From an uncultured Lachnospiraceae bacterium (GTDB lineage: Bacteria > Bacillota > Clostridia > Lachnospirales > Lachnospiraceae): a DNA stretch of 42,020 nucleotides. Position numbers and translations under genes: made by a program. Where the stretch lies: NCBI GenBank assembly GCA_934351925.1, contig CAKRJT010000024.1, positions 1-42,020 of the forward strand, written 5' to 3'. The notes beneath the pieces were generated by a model that saw nothing but the letters and a program-made list of their open reading frames with translations, was not told where the DNA came from and ran no database searches. Shown here one piece after another: positions 7,352-16,219 of the stretch (within the stretch, counting starts at the first letter, position 1; every line of letters begins with the position of its first letter).

Positions 7352-9828
7352 TGCTTTTTCGCAAAATGCTCAGAGAATTTAAGACCAATTTCGGACTGTT
7401 TTTTTCAATCTTTCTGTTGTCGGGGCTTGCAATCGCGATGTTCTGTACGATGGAGGGACATGTGCTCTCACAGAATATAGCAAGGGCGCAGTACCATGAT
7501 GATTGTAAGCTGTCAGACCTCTGGATGTACGGGGAGGGCTTCTCACAGGAGCAGCTTGATACCATAAGAGGACTTGATTTTGTGGAGGCGGCGCAGCTTC
7601 GTATGTCGGTGACGGGAAGTACTCCGGATTTTACCGGAGTTCAGGTCGATGTATTCCTCGAGAGAGAGAATCTTGTGAATACGCCGTATCTCATAAAGGG
7701 CGATGAGTTCAACCCTTCCGACACGGAAGGAATCTGGCTTGCCAATGCCTTTGCCGTGAGAAGAGGACTTGATGTAGGTGATGATTTTACCATCGAATAC
7801 AATGGCGTTACATTTACTAAGAAAATTAAGGGACTTGTGGAGACGCCTGAGTACGAGTATAGGCAGGCGGACGGCGATGCGGATATGTACCTTGAGAATA
7901 TAGCAATCGTGTTCATGTCCTATGACGCTTTCCCTATAAGGGATTATGTGACGCACCTTATTGAGAGCGGAAAGATTACGGCAAAAAAAGTGGCAGAGAA
8001 CACAAAGCTTCTTGATGAGAAGCTTGAACAGCTAAAGGCTGCCGGAATGACCGTGGATGACATCACGCAGGATATGCTTCTACAGATTGCCGACAATATG
8101 AGCGACGAGAAGCTCGCAAAGATAATGCCGTACACACAGATGGTCATAAGGACGAAGGACGGCGGCGCACTCGCGCGCGAGGACGAGATAGCTGAGGCGA
8201 TGGACTATGACTATTCTGCGATTATAGACCGCAAATCGGTTCAGGGACTTGCAAGACTTGACAGCGAGCTTGAGCAGCATCAGGCGTTTGCGTATGTGTT
8301 TGTTGTCATTTTTGTCGGCATAGCTGTGCTGGTTATCGCAACCTCGATGGGAAGAATTGTAGAGAAGCAGCGAACACAGATAGGTACGATGAACGCGCTG
8401 GGAATGAAGAGATGGAAGGTCATACTTCACTACATAAGCTACAGCCTTATAGTTTCGGTGCTAGGTGTAATCGTGGGGCTGGCAGCAGGCGTTGGCGCCG
8501 GCGCACCTGCGATGATTGGCATGTTTGAGCAGTATTACATAGTGCCGGGCTTACATTCAGCATTTCACCCTATGTACCTTGTCATATCCGTTGGCATTGT
8601 AGCGGTGTGCAGCTTTTCATGTTTCCTAAGCTGCCGTAAGGTGCTTAAGATTAAACCTGCCGAGGCTCTGCGCCCGGCTGCACCTAAGCAAGGCAGGAAT
8701 TGTATATTTGAGAAACTTCCTTTCTGGGATAAATTATCATTTAATACACAGTACAATCTCAGGGACTTATCGAGGGCGAAGCTTCGTGCCTTCATGGGCG
8801 TTGTGGGAACCGCTTTCGGCATGCTTCTGATGCTCTACGGTGTCGGCTGTAATCAGCTTGTGGACATTATGAGTGATATTAATTTTAACAAGATATATAC
8901 GTCAAAATATCAGGTGAAACTGTCGGCTGACGTGAAGCTTTCAGAGGCTGATGCTCTCGCAGATGAGCTCGGCGGTGAGCTTGTGATGACGGATGCGGTC
9001 GAGATATCCAAGGTAAAAAATGCCTCCTCGTCCGAAAAGAAGAAGGAGACTATAACGGTTATTGAGGGCAAGGGGCTCTACAATATGCTTGATGTGGACA
9101 ATAATATCACACAGCTTGTGCCGGGGACGGTCGGACTCAGCCGTAAGCTGGCTAAGGACATGGGTATCAAGGTCGGCGACACGATTTACTGGCATCTTTA
9201 CAGCAAAAATGAGTGGCACGAGGCGGTGGTCGGAAGTATCTACAGAAGCTGCGAGACGCAGGGAATAGCCTATCTTCGCGAGGACTACGAGGCAGCCGGG
9301 GCAGAGTACACACAGTTACTTCTTATGAGCGATGACGACAAGGCTGTTGATGCGGCTTCACTTAAATATGTGACAAGCGTGAATAGCAGGGCGGACATGA
9401 TTGCTGCGTTTGAAAAGAGCATGGAGGTTGTCAACATTCTCGTCTATGTGATGGTGATATTCTCCGCAATTATGATAATAATTGTGCTCTACAATTCAGG
9501 CTCGCTCTCCTTCAACGAGCGTGTGAAGGAGCTCGCAACACTCAAGGTAATGGGACTTCAGTCAGCGCAGATAAGACGCCTTCTCACGGTTCAGAATATC
9601 TGGCTCTCCATAGTGGGAATAATTATCGGAACGCCGCTTGGCAATATCTCGCTCAACGCGATGATGAACAGCAACGGCGAGAACTTCGATTATAGTCTGT
9701 CCGTGCCTGTGATTGATTATATAATATCAGCCATTCTTGTGCTTATTGTATCGATGCTTGTAAGCTTCATGTTCTCCGGAAGAATTAAGAAGCTTGACCT
9801 TGTGGAGACGCTCAAGGGAGTGGAATAG
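7351..9828 (+). CDS. FtsX/MacB-type ABC transporter permease
   Basis: An 825-residue permease with two FtsX-like halves. The first transmembrane helix is at about 16-36, followed by a large extracytoplasmic domain (to about 310). Three helices then lie at about 315-425 and another near 480-500, followed by a second extracytoplasmic domain and three C-terminal helices ending near 815. This is the double FtsX layout of lipoprotein, peptide or antibiotic-response exporters. A GTG at 7345 is also in frame, but ATG 7351 has better spacing from AAAGGAGG (7333-7340) and overlaps the ATPase stop. No accessory membrane-fusion gene or bceRS-type two-component pair is adjacent, so the substrate is unknown. 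Confidence 0.85.
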   Translation: MLFRKMLREFKTNFGLFFSIFLLSGLAIAMFCTMEGHVLSQNIARAQYHDDCKLSDLWMYGEGFSQEQLDTIRGLDFVEAAQLRMSVTGSTPDFTGVQVDVFLERENLVNTPYLIKGDEFNPSDTEGIWLANAFAVRRGLDVGDDFTIEYNGVTFTKKIKGLVETPEYEYRQADGDADMYLENIAIVFMSYDAFPIRDYVTHLIESGKITAKKVAENTKLLDEKLEQLKAAGMTVDDITQDMLLQIADNMSDEKLAKIMPYTQMVIRTKDGGALAREDEIAEAMDYDYSAIIDRKSVQGLARLDSELEQHQAFAYVFVVIFVGIAVLVIATSMGRIVEKQRTQIGTMNALGMKRWKVILHYISYSLIVSVLGVIVGLAAGVGAGAPAMIGMFEQYYIVPGLHSAFHPMYLVISVGIVAVCSFSCFLSCRKVLKIKPAEALRPAAPKQGRNCIFEKLPFWDKLSFNTQYNLRDLSRAKLRAFMGVVGTAFGMLLMLYGVGCNQLVDIMSDINFNKIYTSKYQVKLSADVKLSEADALADELGGELVMTDAVEISKVKNASSSEKKKETITVIEGKGLYNMLDVDNNITQLVPGTVGLSRKLAKDMGIKVGDTIYWHLYSKNEWHEAVVGSIYRSCETQGIAYLREDYEAAGAEYTQLLLMSDDDKAVDAASLKYVTSVNSRADMIAAFEKSMEVVNILVYVMVIFSAIMIIIVLYNSGSLSFNERVKELATLKVMGLQSAQIRRLLTVQNIWLSIVGIIIGTPLGNISLNAMMNSNGENFDYSLSVPVIDYIISAILVLIVSMLVSFMFSGRIKKLDLVETLKGVE

Positions 9829-9886
9829 TGTGAAAACAGACTGTGGACGGAATTGCAATATTCATGGAATAAAATATTTAAAATGC

Positions 9887-9915
9887 TTGTAAATGAGCAG
9901 TATACATGCTATAAT
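9887..9915 (+). promoter_or_regulatory. Promoter of the first paralogous lipoprotein gene
   Basis: TTGTAA at 9887-9892 and TATAAT at 9910-9915 are separated by 17 nt; a TG two bases before the -10 gives an extended -10. It reads into the lipoprotein gene at 9978. Confidence 0.65.
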
Positions 9916-9977
9916 TAGACTGTTGATGAAACGGATTGGTTATAGCATGTTTTTTACAAAAAAGGGGGGACTCTACA

Positions 9978-10769
9978 ATGAGAAAACGATTATTGTTACC
10001 GGTCATATGCATGGCAGTTCTTGTCCTTTCGGGATGTGCGAAGAAGAACGCGGGAAATGCGGAGATTTCAACAGAGATGCACCACAAATATCTGGAGAGC
10101 TGTTCATGTCCTGCGGACGAAGATGGTGTGGTGAGAAAGCATTTAGACGGCTGTGAGGTTCCCAAGATAAGCGAGAAGGTCGAGATTGTGGCTGATATGT
10201 ATACCTCGAACAGAATTACGAAGGACGGTTATGCGACGTACCGGTATGTTGTCACGGATAAGAAATATGACGGATATTTTGACAAGAAAAATCACATCAG
10301 CATACTCGATGAATATAATGGGCTGTTGGAGGAAGTGCTTGCCACAGTATCGGCGCAGGATACAAGGCCAAGATGCATGCTGAATGTAATGTATATGCAC
10401 GCACAGCAGGGGACAACGCTCACACAGGAAGGCATGAAGGTGCTTAACTTTAATGAGAATGACCCGAAGCAGGTGGCAGAGAAGGTCAAGGTAAAGAATA
10501 TGAACGCCAAGAACATACGCTGTCTGGTGCAGAATTATTTTATCGATACTGAGGGCAATATTCTGTCGGATAAGATATCGGAAAAGTATTTTGGCGGGAA
10601 AAAGGCGCTTGATTTGTCCAAGGAGCAGTTAGAGTGGGCGAAGCTTGCGGCAGAAGATGAGCTCAATATGTCATGGAGTTCCTTTGATGATTTTATGGAA
10701 AATTATTATAATGCGCTGACAGACGGGCAGATGAAGGTCTGGAATGAGATATGGGGAGTCGGGTACTGA
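9978..10769 (+). CDS. Lipoprotein of unknown function, paralogue 1
   Basis: A 263-residue exported lipoprotein with lipobox LSGC (Cys20). After a short Cys-containing stretch (CSCP and a later Cys) comes a domain of about 200 residues. It is closely related to the protein encoded at 20334-21059, sharing blocks such as MYTSN, YVVTD, KVLNFNENDP, NIRCLVQNYFID and LSDKISEKYFGG, through to the C-terminal IWGV. No catalytic motif is recognised. An in-frame upstream ATG at 9936 would bury the signal peptide; ATG 9978 follows AAAGGGGGG and is preferred. The two paralogues bracket the trp operon. It probably sits on the outer face of the membrane. Confidence 0.7.
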   Translation: MRKRLLLPVICMAVLVLSGCAKKNAGNAEISTEMHHKYLESCSCPADEDGVVRKHLDGCEVPKISEKVEIVADMYTSNRITKDGYATYRYVVTDKKYDGYFDKKNHISILDEYNGLLEEVLATVSAQDTRPRCMLNVMYMHAQQGTTLTQEGMKVLNFNENDPKQVAEKVKVKNMNAKNIRCLVQNYFIDTEGNILSDKISEKYFGGKKALDLSKEQLEWAKLAAEDELNMSWSSFDDFMENYYNALTDGQMKVWNEIWGVGY

Positions 10770-10795
10770 TACTTCAAAAATATTAAAATCCGCAC

Positions 10796-10824
10796 TTGAC
10801 ATTCCGCTGTAGGAGTGCTATATT
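10796..10824 (+). promoter_or_regulatory. Promoter of the trp operon
   Basis: TTGACA at 10796-10801 and TATATT at 10819-10824 are separated by 17 nt, close to the consensus. Transcription would begin near 10831, giving a leader of about 365 nt that contains the T-box. Confidence 0.8.
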
Positions 10825-10845
10825 CTTTATAAATTTAACAGACTA

Positions 10846-11142
10846 AACCGTTGAAGCGAAGGTAAAGGTGATTATGCTCCTACAGAGAGCCCGCGTTGCT
10901 GAGAGTGGGTAGAAAACAGGTCATCAAGTGGATCGCAGAGGGCACGGAACAAAGGCTTATATCGTGTGCAGCATAACAGAATGTACATATTGCCGAGTAT
11001 TTCGTGACGTGCAGGCATACGTCAGTTGCCGGGGATATGACTGTATCCTGATAAGTGCACAGCATGGCTGTGAAGCAAGGTGGTACCGCGGATTCGTAAA
11101 TTCGTCCTTGGCAGAGAAGTAATTCTCTGTCAGGGACTTTTT
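10846..11142 (+). promoter_or_regulatory. T-box leader with Trp (UGG) specifier
   Basis: A tRNA-sensing leader controlling the trp operon. Stem I carries the AGAGAG bulge segment (10884-10889) and the following GTTGCTGAGAG distal element. The specifier codon TGG followed by A lies at 10929-10931, matching tRNA-Trp. The T-box sequence AAGGTGGTACCGCGG is at 11077-11091; its TGG loop bases would pair with the uncharged tRNA acceptor end. The competing terminator is at 11104-11142. Uncharged tRNA-Trp should favour antitermination and expression of trpE onwards. Confidence 0.93.
11104..11142 (+). terminator. T-box-regulated terminator
   Basis: GTCCTTGGCAGAGAA at 11104-11118 pairs with TTCTCTGTCAGGGAC at 11123-11137 through a GTAA loop, with a few G-U or mismatched positions, followed by TTTTT. 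It is the default terminator of the T-box leader. Confidence 0.9.
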
Positions 11143-11196
11143 GTTTGCAGAAAACTCAGGAAGCTTTGGACAGCATAAGGACGAAAGGAGATTACC

Positions 11197-12663
11197 ATGA
11201 AAACAAACATTTCTTTGGAAGAGGTGAAGAAGATAGCCTCTGAGGGCGGCTACGACATCGTGCCTATCTGCACGGAGCTCTTGTCGGACATTAAGACGCC
11301 GGTGCAGGTTTTAAGAAACCTTATGAAGGTTTCCGAACACTGCTATATGCTCGAGAGCGTCGAGGACAATGAGCGATGGGGCCGCTATTCATTTCTTGGT
11401 TTTGAGCCTAAGTTCATAATAACGTGCAGCAACGGAAAGATGCGGGTCGGAGACGAGGAGTTTGAGACTGGCAACCCGGATAGGCACATAAGGGAAGTGC
11501 TTTCAAGGTACAAGAGTCCGGTGATTGACGGAATGCCTTCATTTACGGGAGGGCTTGTCGGATATTTCTCGTATGATTACCTCAAATATTCGGAGCCGAC
11601 GCTGCGGCTTGACGCGAAGGACACGGAAGGGTTCAAGGATGTCGACCTGATGCTGTTTGACAAGGTGATTGCTTTTGACAATCTGAAAAGCAAGATAATT
11701 CTCATAGCAAATGTTCCGGTGAAGGACGTTGAAACAGGATACAATGAGGCGGTGGCAGAGCTTGAACGCATGGAGGAGCTGATAAGACACGGTGAGCCGG
11801 CAAAGGACATAGGCGGTCACCTGACGAGTGAGATTAAGCCGCTTTTTTCCAAAGAGGAGTACTGCGAGATGGTGGAGAAGGCAAAGCACCACATATTCGA
11901 GGGCGATATTTTCCAGATAGTTTTGTCAAACCGCCTCGAGGCTGAGTATGAGGGAAGCCTTTTAAATACCTACAGGGTTTTGAGAACCTTAAATCCTTCG
12001 CCGTACATGTTCTACTTTTCGGGAACAGACGTCGAGGTCGCGGGGGCATCGCCGGAGACGCTTGTAAAGCTTGAGAACGGAGTGCTCCACACATTTCCGC
12101 TCGCGGGCACAAGACCGAGGGGAAGGACGCCGGAGGAGGACAACAGGCTGGAGGCGGAGCTGTTAGCCGACCCGAAGGAGCTTGCAGAGCACAATATGCT
12201 CGTAGACCTTGGAAGGAATGACTTGGGTAAGATAAGTAAGTTCGGGACGGTCGAGGTCGAGAAGTATCATTGCATAGAAAAGTATTCGCATGTAATGCAC
12301 ATCGGTTCGACGGTGAGAGGGCAGATAAGGGACGACAGGGACGCGCTCGACGCGGTAGATGCAGTGCTTCCTGCCGGGACACTCTCGGGGGCGCCTAAGC
12401 TGCGCGCCTGCCGGATAATAAATGACCTTGAAAACAACAAGAGGGGTATATACGGCGGCGCGATAGGCTACATTGATTTCACGGGAAATCTTGACACATG
12501 TATCGCAATACGAATTGCCTACAAGAAAAACGGCAAGGTGTTTGTAAGAAGCGGAGCCGGAATTGTGGCTGACTCAGTTCCGGAGAAGGAGTATCAGGAG
12601 TGCATAAACAAGGCGGCGGCGGTCGTGAAGGCTCTTGAGGAGGCGGCGAAGCTTGCGGAGTGA
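11197..12663 (+). CDS. trpE: Anthranilate synthase component I
   Basis: A 488-residue chorismate-utilising enzyme that makes anthranilate from chorismate with ammonia supplied by TrpG. The N-terminal region has the MLESV segment matching the Trp feedback site, and NPSPYMFYF supports feedback binding. C-terminal chorismate-binding motifs are present: ASPETLVK, AGTRPRG, DLGRNDLGK, VLPAGTLSGAPK and YGGAIGY. Length is normal for the family. AAAGGAG precedes ATG 11197 with good spacing. It is the first gene after the T-box, and an unusually long gap of about 207 nt separates it from trpG. Confidence 0.97.
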   Translation: MKTNISLEEVKKIASEGGYDIVPICTELLSDIKTPVQVLRNLMKVSEHCYMLESVEDNERWGRYSFLGFEPKFIITCSNGKMRVGDEEFETGNPDRHIREVLSRYKSPVIDGMPSFTGGLVGYFSYDYLKYSEPTLRLDAKDTEGFKDVDLMLFDKVIAFDNLKSKIILIANVPVKDVETGYNEAVAELERMEELIRHGEPAKDIGGHLTSEIKPLFSKEEYCEMVEKAKHHIFEGDIFQIVLSNRLEAEYEGSLLNTYRVLRTLNPSPYMFYFSGTDVEVAGASPETLVKLENGVLHTFPLAGTRPRGRTPEEDNRLEAELLADPKELAEHNMLVDLGRNDLGKISKFGTVEVEKYHCIEKYSHVMHIGSTVRGQIRDDRDALDAVDAVLPAGTLSGAPKLRACRIINDLENNKRGIYGGAIGYIDFTGNLDTCIAIRIAYKKNGKVFVRSGAGIVADSVPEKEYQECINKAAAVVKALEEAAKLAE

Positions 12664-12758
12664 AGCTAATCGCGATGAGACGGCGAGGGCTTGTGAAGTG
12701 AAGCCCGGATTTGAAAACGGATAACATAGGTTTTGACATACAGGGTTTTGTAATCAAC

Positions 12759-12840
12759 GGTGTAAGTTTGAAAGTGAAACTTTCAAACAACTTATTGGTG
12801 GCAGTACTGCAAGCTATGCTTGCAGTATGCAGGGGTGTAA
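12759..12840 (+). ncRNA. Two-hairpin repeated RNA element, copy 2, between trpE and trpG
   Basis: This is the second copy of the element at 3332-3411. Hairpin A is GTTTGAAAG/CTTTCAAAC with loop TGAAA. Hairpin B is GCAGTACTGCAAGC/GCTTGCAGTATGC with a single bulged G. Relative to copy 1, the G-U pairs in hairpin A become A-U, and a G-C pair in hairpin B becomes A-U, so pairing is kept. The tail CAGGGG is followed by ATA where copy 1 has the start codon; trpG instead uses its own AGGAGG about 20 nt later. Confidence 0.6.
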
Positions 12841-12870
12841 ATATAGAGCAAGGAGGGTGAAACAGGAAAT

Positions 12871-13449
12871 ATGATTTTACTGATAGACAATTATGACAGC
12901 TTCTCGTATAACTTATATCAGCTTGCCGGCAGCATTGAGCCCGGCATCAAGGTTATAAGAAACGATGCGATGACGGTTGACGAGATAGAGAAATTAAACC
13001 CCGACGGAATCATCATTTCTCCGGGACCTGGCAGACCTGAGGACTCGGGTGTGTGCCCGGAGGTGATAAAAAAGCTTGGGAGCAGAATCCCGATACTCGG
13101 TGTCTGTCTCGGACATCAGGCGATATGCATGACATACGGTGCAACGGTGTCATACGCGAAGGAACTGATGCATGGGAAACAGTCGGACACGAAGTTAGAT
13201 ACGGAATGTGAGCTGTTTAAGGGCTGTTCACCGACAACACCGGTGGCGAGATACCATTCGCTTGCCGCGGTCGAGGACACGATGCCGGACTGCCTGATTG
13301 TCACCGCGCGCACGGCGGACGGAGAGATAATGGCGGTGAAGCACAGGGAATATCCGGTTTACGGCGTGCAGTTTCACCCGGAGTCGATTATGACACCGGA
13401 GGGAAAACAGATGCTTGCGAATTTCATAGGATTGGCTGGCAGAGATTGA
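12871..13449 (+). CDS. trpG: Anthranilate synthase glutamine amidotransferase component
   Basis: A 192-residue class I glutamine amidotransferase that feeds ammonia to TrpE. The catalytic triad is visible: Cys79 in GVCLGHQ, and His169 and Glu171 in QFHPES. The oxyanion motif SPGPGRPEDSG is at 50-60. It stands alone and is not fused to trpD. AGGAGG precedes the start by a slightly long distance. In many operons trpE and trpG overlap; here the structured element at 12759-12840 lies between them, so TrpG output may be set separately. It may also serve 4-amino-4-deoxychorismate synthase, as in some Firmicutes. Confidence 0.95.
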   Translation: MILLIDNYDSFSYNLYQLAGSIEPGIKVIRNDAMTVDEIEKLNPDGIIISPGPGRPEDSGVCPEVIKKLGSRIPILGVCLGHQAICMTYGATVSYAKELMHGKQSDTKLDTECELFKGCSPTTPVARYHSLAAVEDTMPDCLIVTARTADGEIMAVKHREYPVYGVQFHPESIMTPEGKQMLANFIGLAGRD

Positions 13450-13580
13450 AAACATACATCTGAACGGGGATAAGCAATTTGACAGATTATCGGAGTGGAA
13501 ATCATAAAAAATTTTGAGACGAAAAATCAAAGACATATTTGAACTCTATAAAAAAATTTGTAGAAAGCGAGGAAATAATT

Positions 13581-14603
13581 ATGATTAAGGAAGCCATTGT
13601 AAAGATTGTCCAGAAGGGAGATCTGACCTACGACGAGGCATATCAGGTAATGAACGAGATTATGAGCGGGGAGACGACACAGACACAGAATGCGGCTTTT
13701 CTTGCGGCGCTGTCCACAAAGAGCACGAAGTCTGAGACGATAGACGAGATTTCAGGCTGTGCCGCAGCCATGAGAGAGCACGCGGTTAAGGTTGAGCATG
13801 ACGGCGATGTGCTTGAGATAGTTGGAACAGGCGGTGATGGCGCCCACAGCTTCAATATTTCCACAACGGCAGCCATGGTCATAGCGGCAGCAGGAATTAA
13901 GGTGGCCAAGCACGGAAACCGAGCGGCTTCTTCTAAGAGCGGAACGGCGGACTGCCTCGAAGCCCTCGGTGTGAACATAAACCTTGAGCCTGAACAGTGC
14001 AGAAAGCTGCTCGACACAGTCGGAATATGCTTCTTATTTGCACAGAAATACCACACCTCGATGAAGTACGTCGGGGCTATAAGAAAGGAGCTCGGAATAA
14101 GAACCGTGTTCAACATACTCGGACCGCTCACCAACCCGGCTCACCCGACATTTCAGGTGTTAGGCGTGTACGATGAGTCGCTTGTCGAGCCGCTCGCACA
14201 GGTGCTCATGGAGCTCGGCGTAAAGAAGGGTGTTGTCGTGTACGGCATGGATAAGCTCGATGAGATTTCCATAAGCGCACCGACAAAGGTCTGCGATTTC
14301 GAGAACGGAAGATACAGAACCTACATGATTAAGCCGGAGGATTTCGGATTTAAGACGGCAGACAAGTCCGAGATTGTCGGAGGCACACCGCAGGAGAACG
14401 CGAAGATTACGGAGGGAATACTTGACGGAAGCATCAGGGGAGCCAAGAGAGAAATCGTGCAGCTCAACGCGGGCGCAGGACTTTTTGCTGCAGGAAAGAC
14501 GGCAACACTCGCAGACGGCGTGAAGCTCGCCGGGGAGTTAATCGACTCGGGTGCGGCACTTGAGAAATTAAACGAATTAAAGAAAGCGTCACAGGAAGTA
14601 TGA
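13581..14603 (+). CDS. trpD: Anthranilate phosphoribosyltransferase
   Basis: A 340-residue enzyme that joins anthranilate to PRPP. The PRPP-binding GTGGDG is near residue 80, and the KHGNRAASSKSGTADCLEALG region is canonical. An in-frame ATG at 13539 exists, but ATG 13581 is preferred because homologues begin near MIKEAI and GCGAGGAAA lies just upstream. A gap of 131 nt separates it from trpG. Its stop overlaps the trpC start (ATGA), indicating coupled translation. Confidence 0.96.
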   Translation: MIKEAIVKIVQKGDLTYDEAYQVMNEIMSGETTQTQNAAFLAALSTKSTKSETIDEISGCAAAMREHAVKVEHDGDVLEIVGTGGDGAHSFNISTTAAMVIAAAGIKVAKHGNRAASSKSGTADCLEALGVNINLEPEQCRKLLDTVGICFLFAQKYHTSMKYVGAIRKELGIRTVFNILGPLTNPAHPTFQVLGVYDESLVEPLAQVLMELGVKKGVVVYGMDKLDEISISAPTKVCDFENGRYRTYMIKPEDFGFKTADKSEIVGGTPQENAKITEGILDGSIRGAKREIVQLNAGAGLFAAGKTATLADGVKLAGELIDSGAALEKLNELKKASQEV

Positions 14604-15442
14604 GCACGATACTTGATACCATAGCAGACTATGCCCGCCACCGCGTGGAGCAGGCAGAAAAGAATATTTCCATATCGGATATGAGACGGCTTGCAGAGCA
14701 GATTTGTAATGCACAATATGCCGGAAAAAAATCAGGGGAACGAGATACTGCTTTAAAGAATGTTTTAAATGAAAAATTCAGTTTTGAGAAGGAGCTTGCC
14801 CGCCCTGATATCACATTTATATGCGAGTGCAAAAAGGCATCGCCGTCAAAGGGACTTATCGCACCGGATTTTCCGTATCTTGAGATAGCAAAAGAGTATG
14901 AGGCGGCAGGTGCGGGGGCGATATCGGTGCTCACCGAGCCTAAGTGGTTTCTCGGAAGCAACGATTATCTTTGTGAGATAGCACAGAATGTCAATATTCC
15001 GTGCCTGAGAAAGGATTTCACGGTTGACGGGTACATGATATATGAGGCGAAAACGCTCGGAGCTTCGGCGGTTCTGCTCATCTGTGCGATAACGGAAAAG
15101 ACAAGACTTAGGGAGTACATAGAGATTGCGGACAGCTTGGGACTGTCGGCGCTTGTCGAGGCACACGACGAGCATGAGATTGAGGAGGCGCTCGACGCCG
15201 GGGCGAGGATAATCGGTGTGAACAACAGAAATCTCAAGGATTTCACCGTTGATGTGCACAACAGCGAGAGACTTAGAAGGCTAGTCCCGAAGGATGTGAT
15301 GTTCGTGGCGGAGAGCGGCATTAAGACGGCGGAGGATATAGATGTGCTCCGCGCCGCGTCGGTCAACGGAGTACTAATCGGAGAGACGATGATGCTGTCT
15401 AAGGATAAGCGCGGTATGCTGGCAAAGCTGAGGGGATTGTGA
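14600..15442 (+). CDS. trpC: Indole-3-glycerol-phosphate synthase
   Basis: A 280-residue TIM-barrel enzyme that closes the indole ring. Motifs include FICECKKASPSKG with the catalytic Lys, the VLTEPKWFLGS region, LRKDFTVD, LVEAHDE, IGVNNRNLKDF and VAESGI followed by GVLIGE. The start overlaps the trpD stop by four bases. It is a stand-alone gene rather than a trpC-trpF fusion. It is about 20 residues longer than many homologues, mostly in the N-terminal helical region that includes a KKSGERD insertion. Confidence 0.96.
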   Translation: MSTILDTIADYARHRVEQAEKNISISDMRRLAEQICNAQYAGKKSGERDTALKNVLNEKFSFEKELARPDITFICECKKASPSKGLIAPDFPYLEIAKEYEAAGAGAISVLTEPKWFLGSNDYLCEIAQNVNIPCLRKDFTVDGYMIYEAKTLGASAVLLICAITEKTRLREYIEIADSLGLSALVEAHDEHEIEEALDAGARIIGVNNRNLKDFTVDVHNSERLRRLVPKDVMFVAESGIKTAEDIDVLRAASVNGVLIGETMMLSKDKRGMLAKLRGL

Positions 15443-15530
15443 AAAGCGGAAGGTGCACAATTTTGCCATATTACCGCCGGTCACGATTTTGCAATCAATG
15501 AATATCAGGATAATGGAGGAAGGTGAGCGC

Positions 15531-16133
15531 TTGGCAAAAATAAAGATATGCGGTCTGAGGCGGGAGTGCGATGCAGAGTACGCCAACAGACTGAAGCCCG
15601 ACTATATCGGATATGTTTTCTGGCAGAAGAGCAGGAGATATGTCACCGGTGAGCAGGCGGCAATGCTCACGGCAGGGCTTGATAAGGAGATAACGCCGGT
15701 CGGTGTTTTTGTGGACGAGGAGCCGCAGAGAGCGGCACAGCTTGCAGATGATGGCATAATAAAGGTGATACAGCTCCACGGGCATGAGGACGAGGCATAT
15801 CTGAGGCAGATAAGAGCCATGACGGATGCCACGGTTATCAAGGCATTCAAGATAAGGAATGTGGAGGACATAAAGAGAGCCAAAGCGTTCCCGTCGGATT
15901 TCATTCTCCTCGACAACGGCTGTGGCACAGGTCAGACCTTCGACTGGCAGTTGATTTCGGAGATTGACAGACCCTTCTTTCTGGCAGGAGGAATAAACAC
16001 TGACAATGTGGCGCAGGCAATAAACACCCTTCGCCCCTACGCTGTCGACATAAGCTCCGGAGTGGAGACCGACGGATATAAGGATTTTGGGAAGATGCGG
16101 GAGTTTATGCAGGCTTGCGGACGTTACGAATAA
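15531..16133 (+). CDS. trpF: Phosphoribosylanthranilate isomerase
   Basis: A 200-residue TIM-barrel isomerase. KIKICGLRR at the N-terminus has the catalytic Cys; the GVFVDE, IQLHGHED and LLDNGCGTGQTFDW segments and the phosphate loop FFLAGGINTDN are recognisable. The likely start is TTG 15531, because GGAGGAAGGTGAG sits right before it and the protein then begins where family members do. An in-frame ATG at 15513 would add six residues and has a weaker binding site. It follows trpC after 88 nt. Confidence 0.93.
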   Translation: MAKIKICGLRRECDAEYANRLKPDYIGYVFWQKSRRYVTGEQAAMLTAGLDKEITPVGVFVDEEPQRAAQLADDGIIKVIQLHGHEDEAYLRQIRAMTDATVIKAFKIRNVEDIKRAKAFPSDFILLDNGCGTGQTFDWQLISEIDRPFFLAGGINTDNVAQAINTLRPYAVDISSGVETDGYKDFGKMREFMQACGRYE

Positions 16134-16219
16134 ATATAGTATTTGGAACATTATGCATTTATACAATAAATAAGTCTGTTTTACATCACGATACTTAATT
16201 TTTTTAAAGGAGAGTACAC

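Noticed and set aside
10928..11122. 64-codon ORF in the trp leader
   Set aside because: It lies inside the T-box and reads through the T-box motif and terminator; it is a shadow of structured RNA.
11834..12382. 182-codon minus-strand ORF
   Set aside because: It is antisense to trpE, with Pro/Arg/Ser-rich composition typical of a shadow frame.
12759..12840. Simple terminator between trpE and trpG
   Set aside because: Neither hairpin is followed by a T-tract and the following bases are G-rich.
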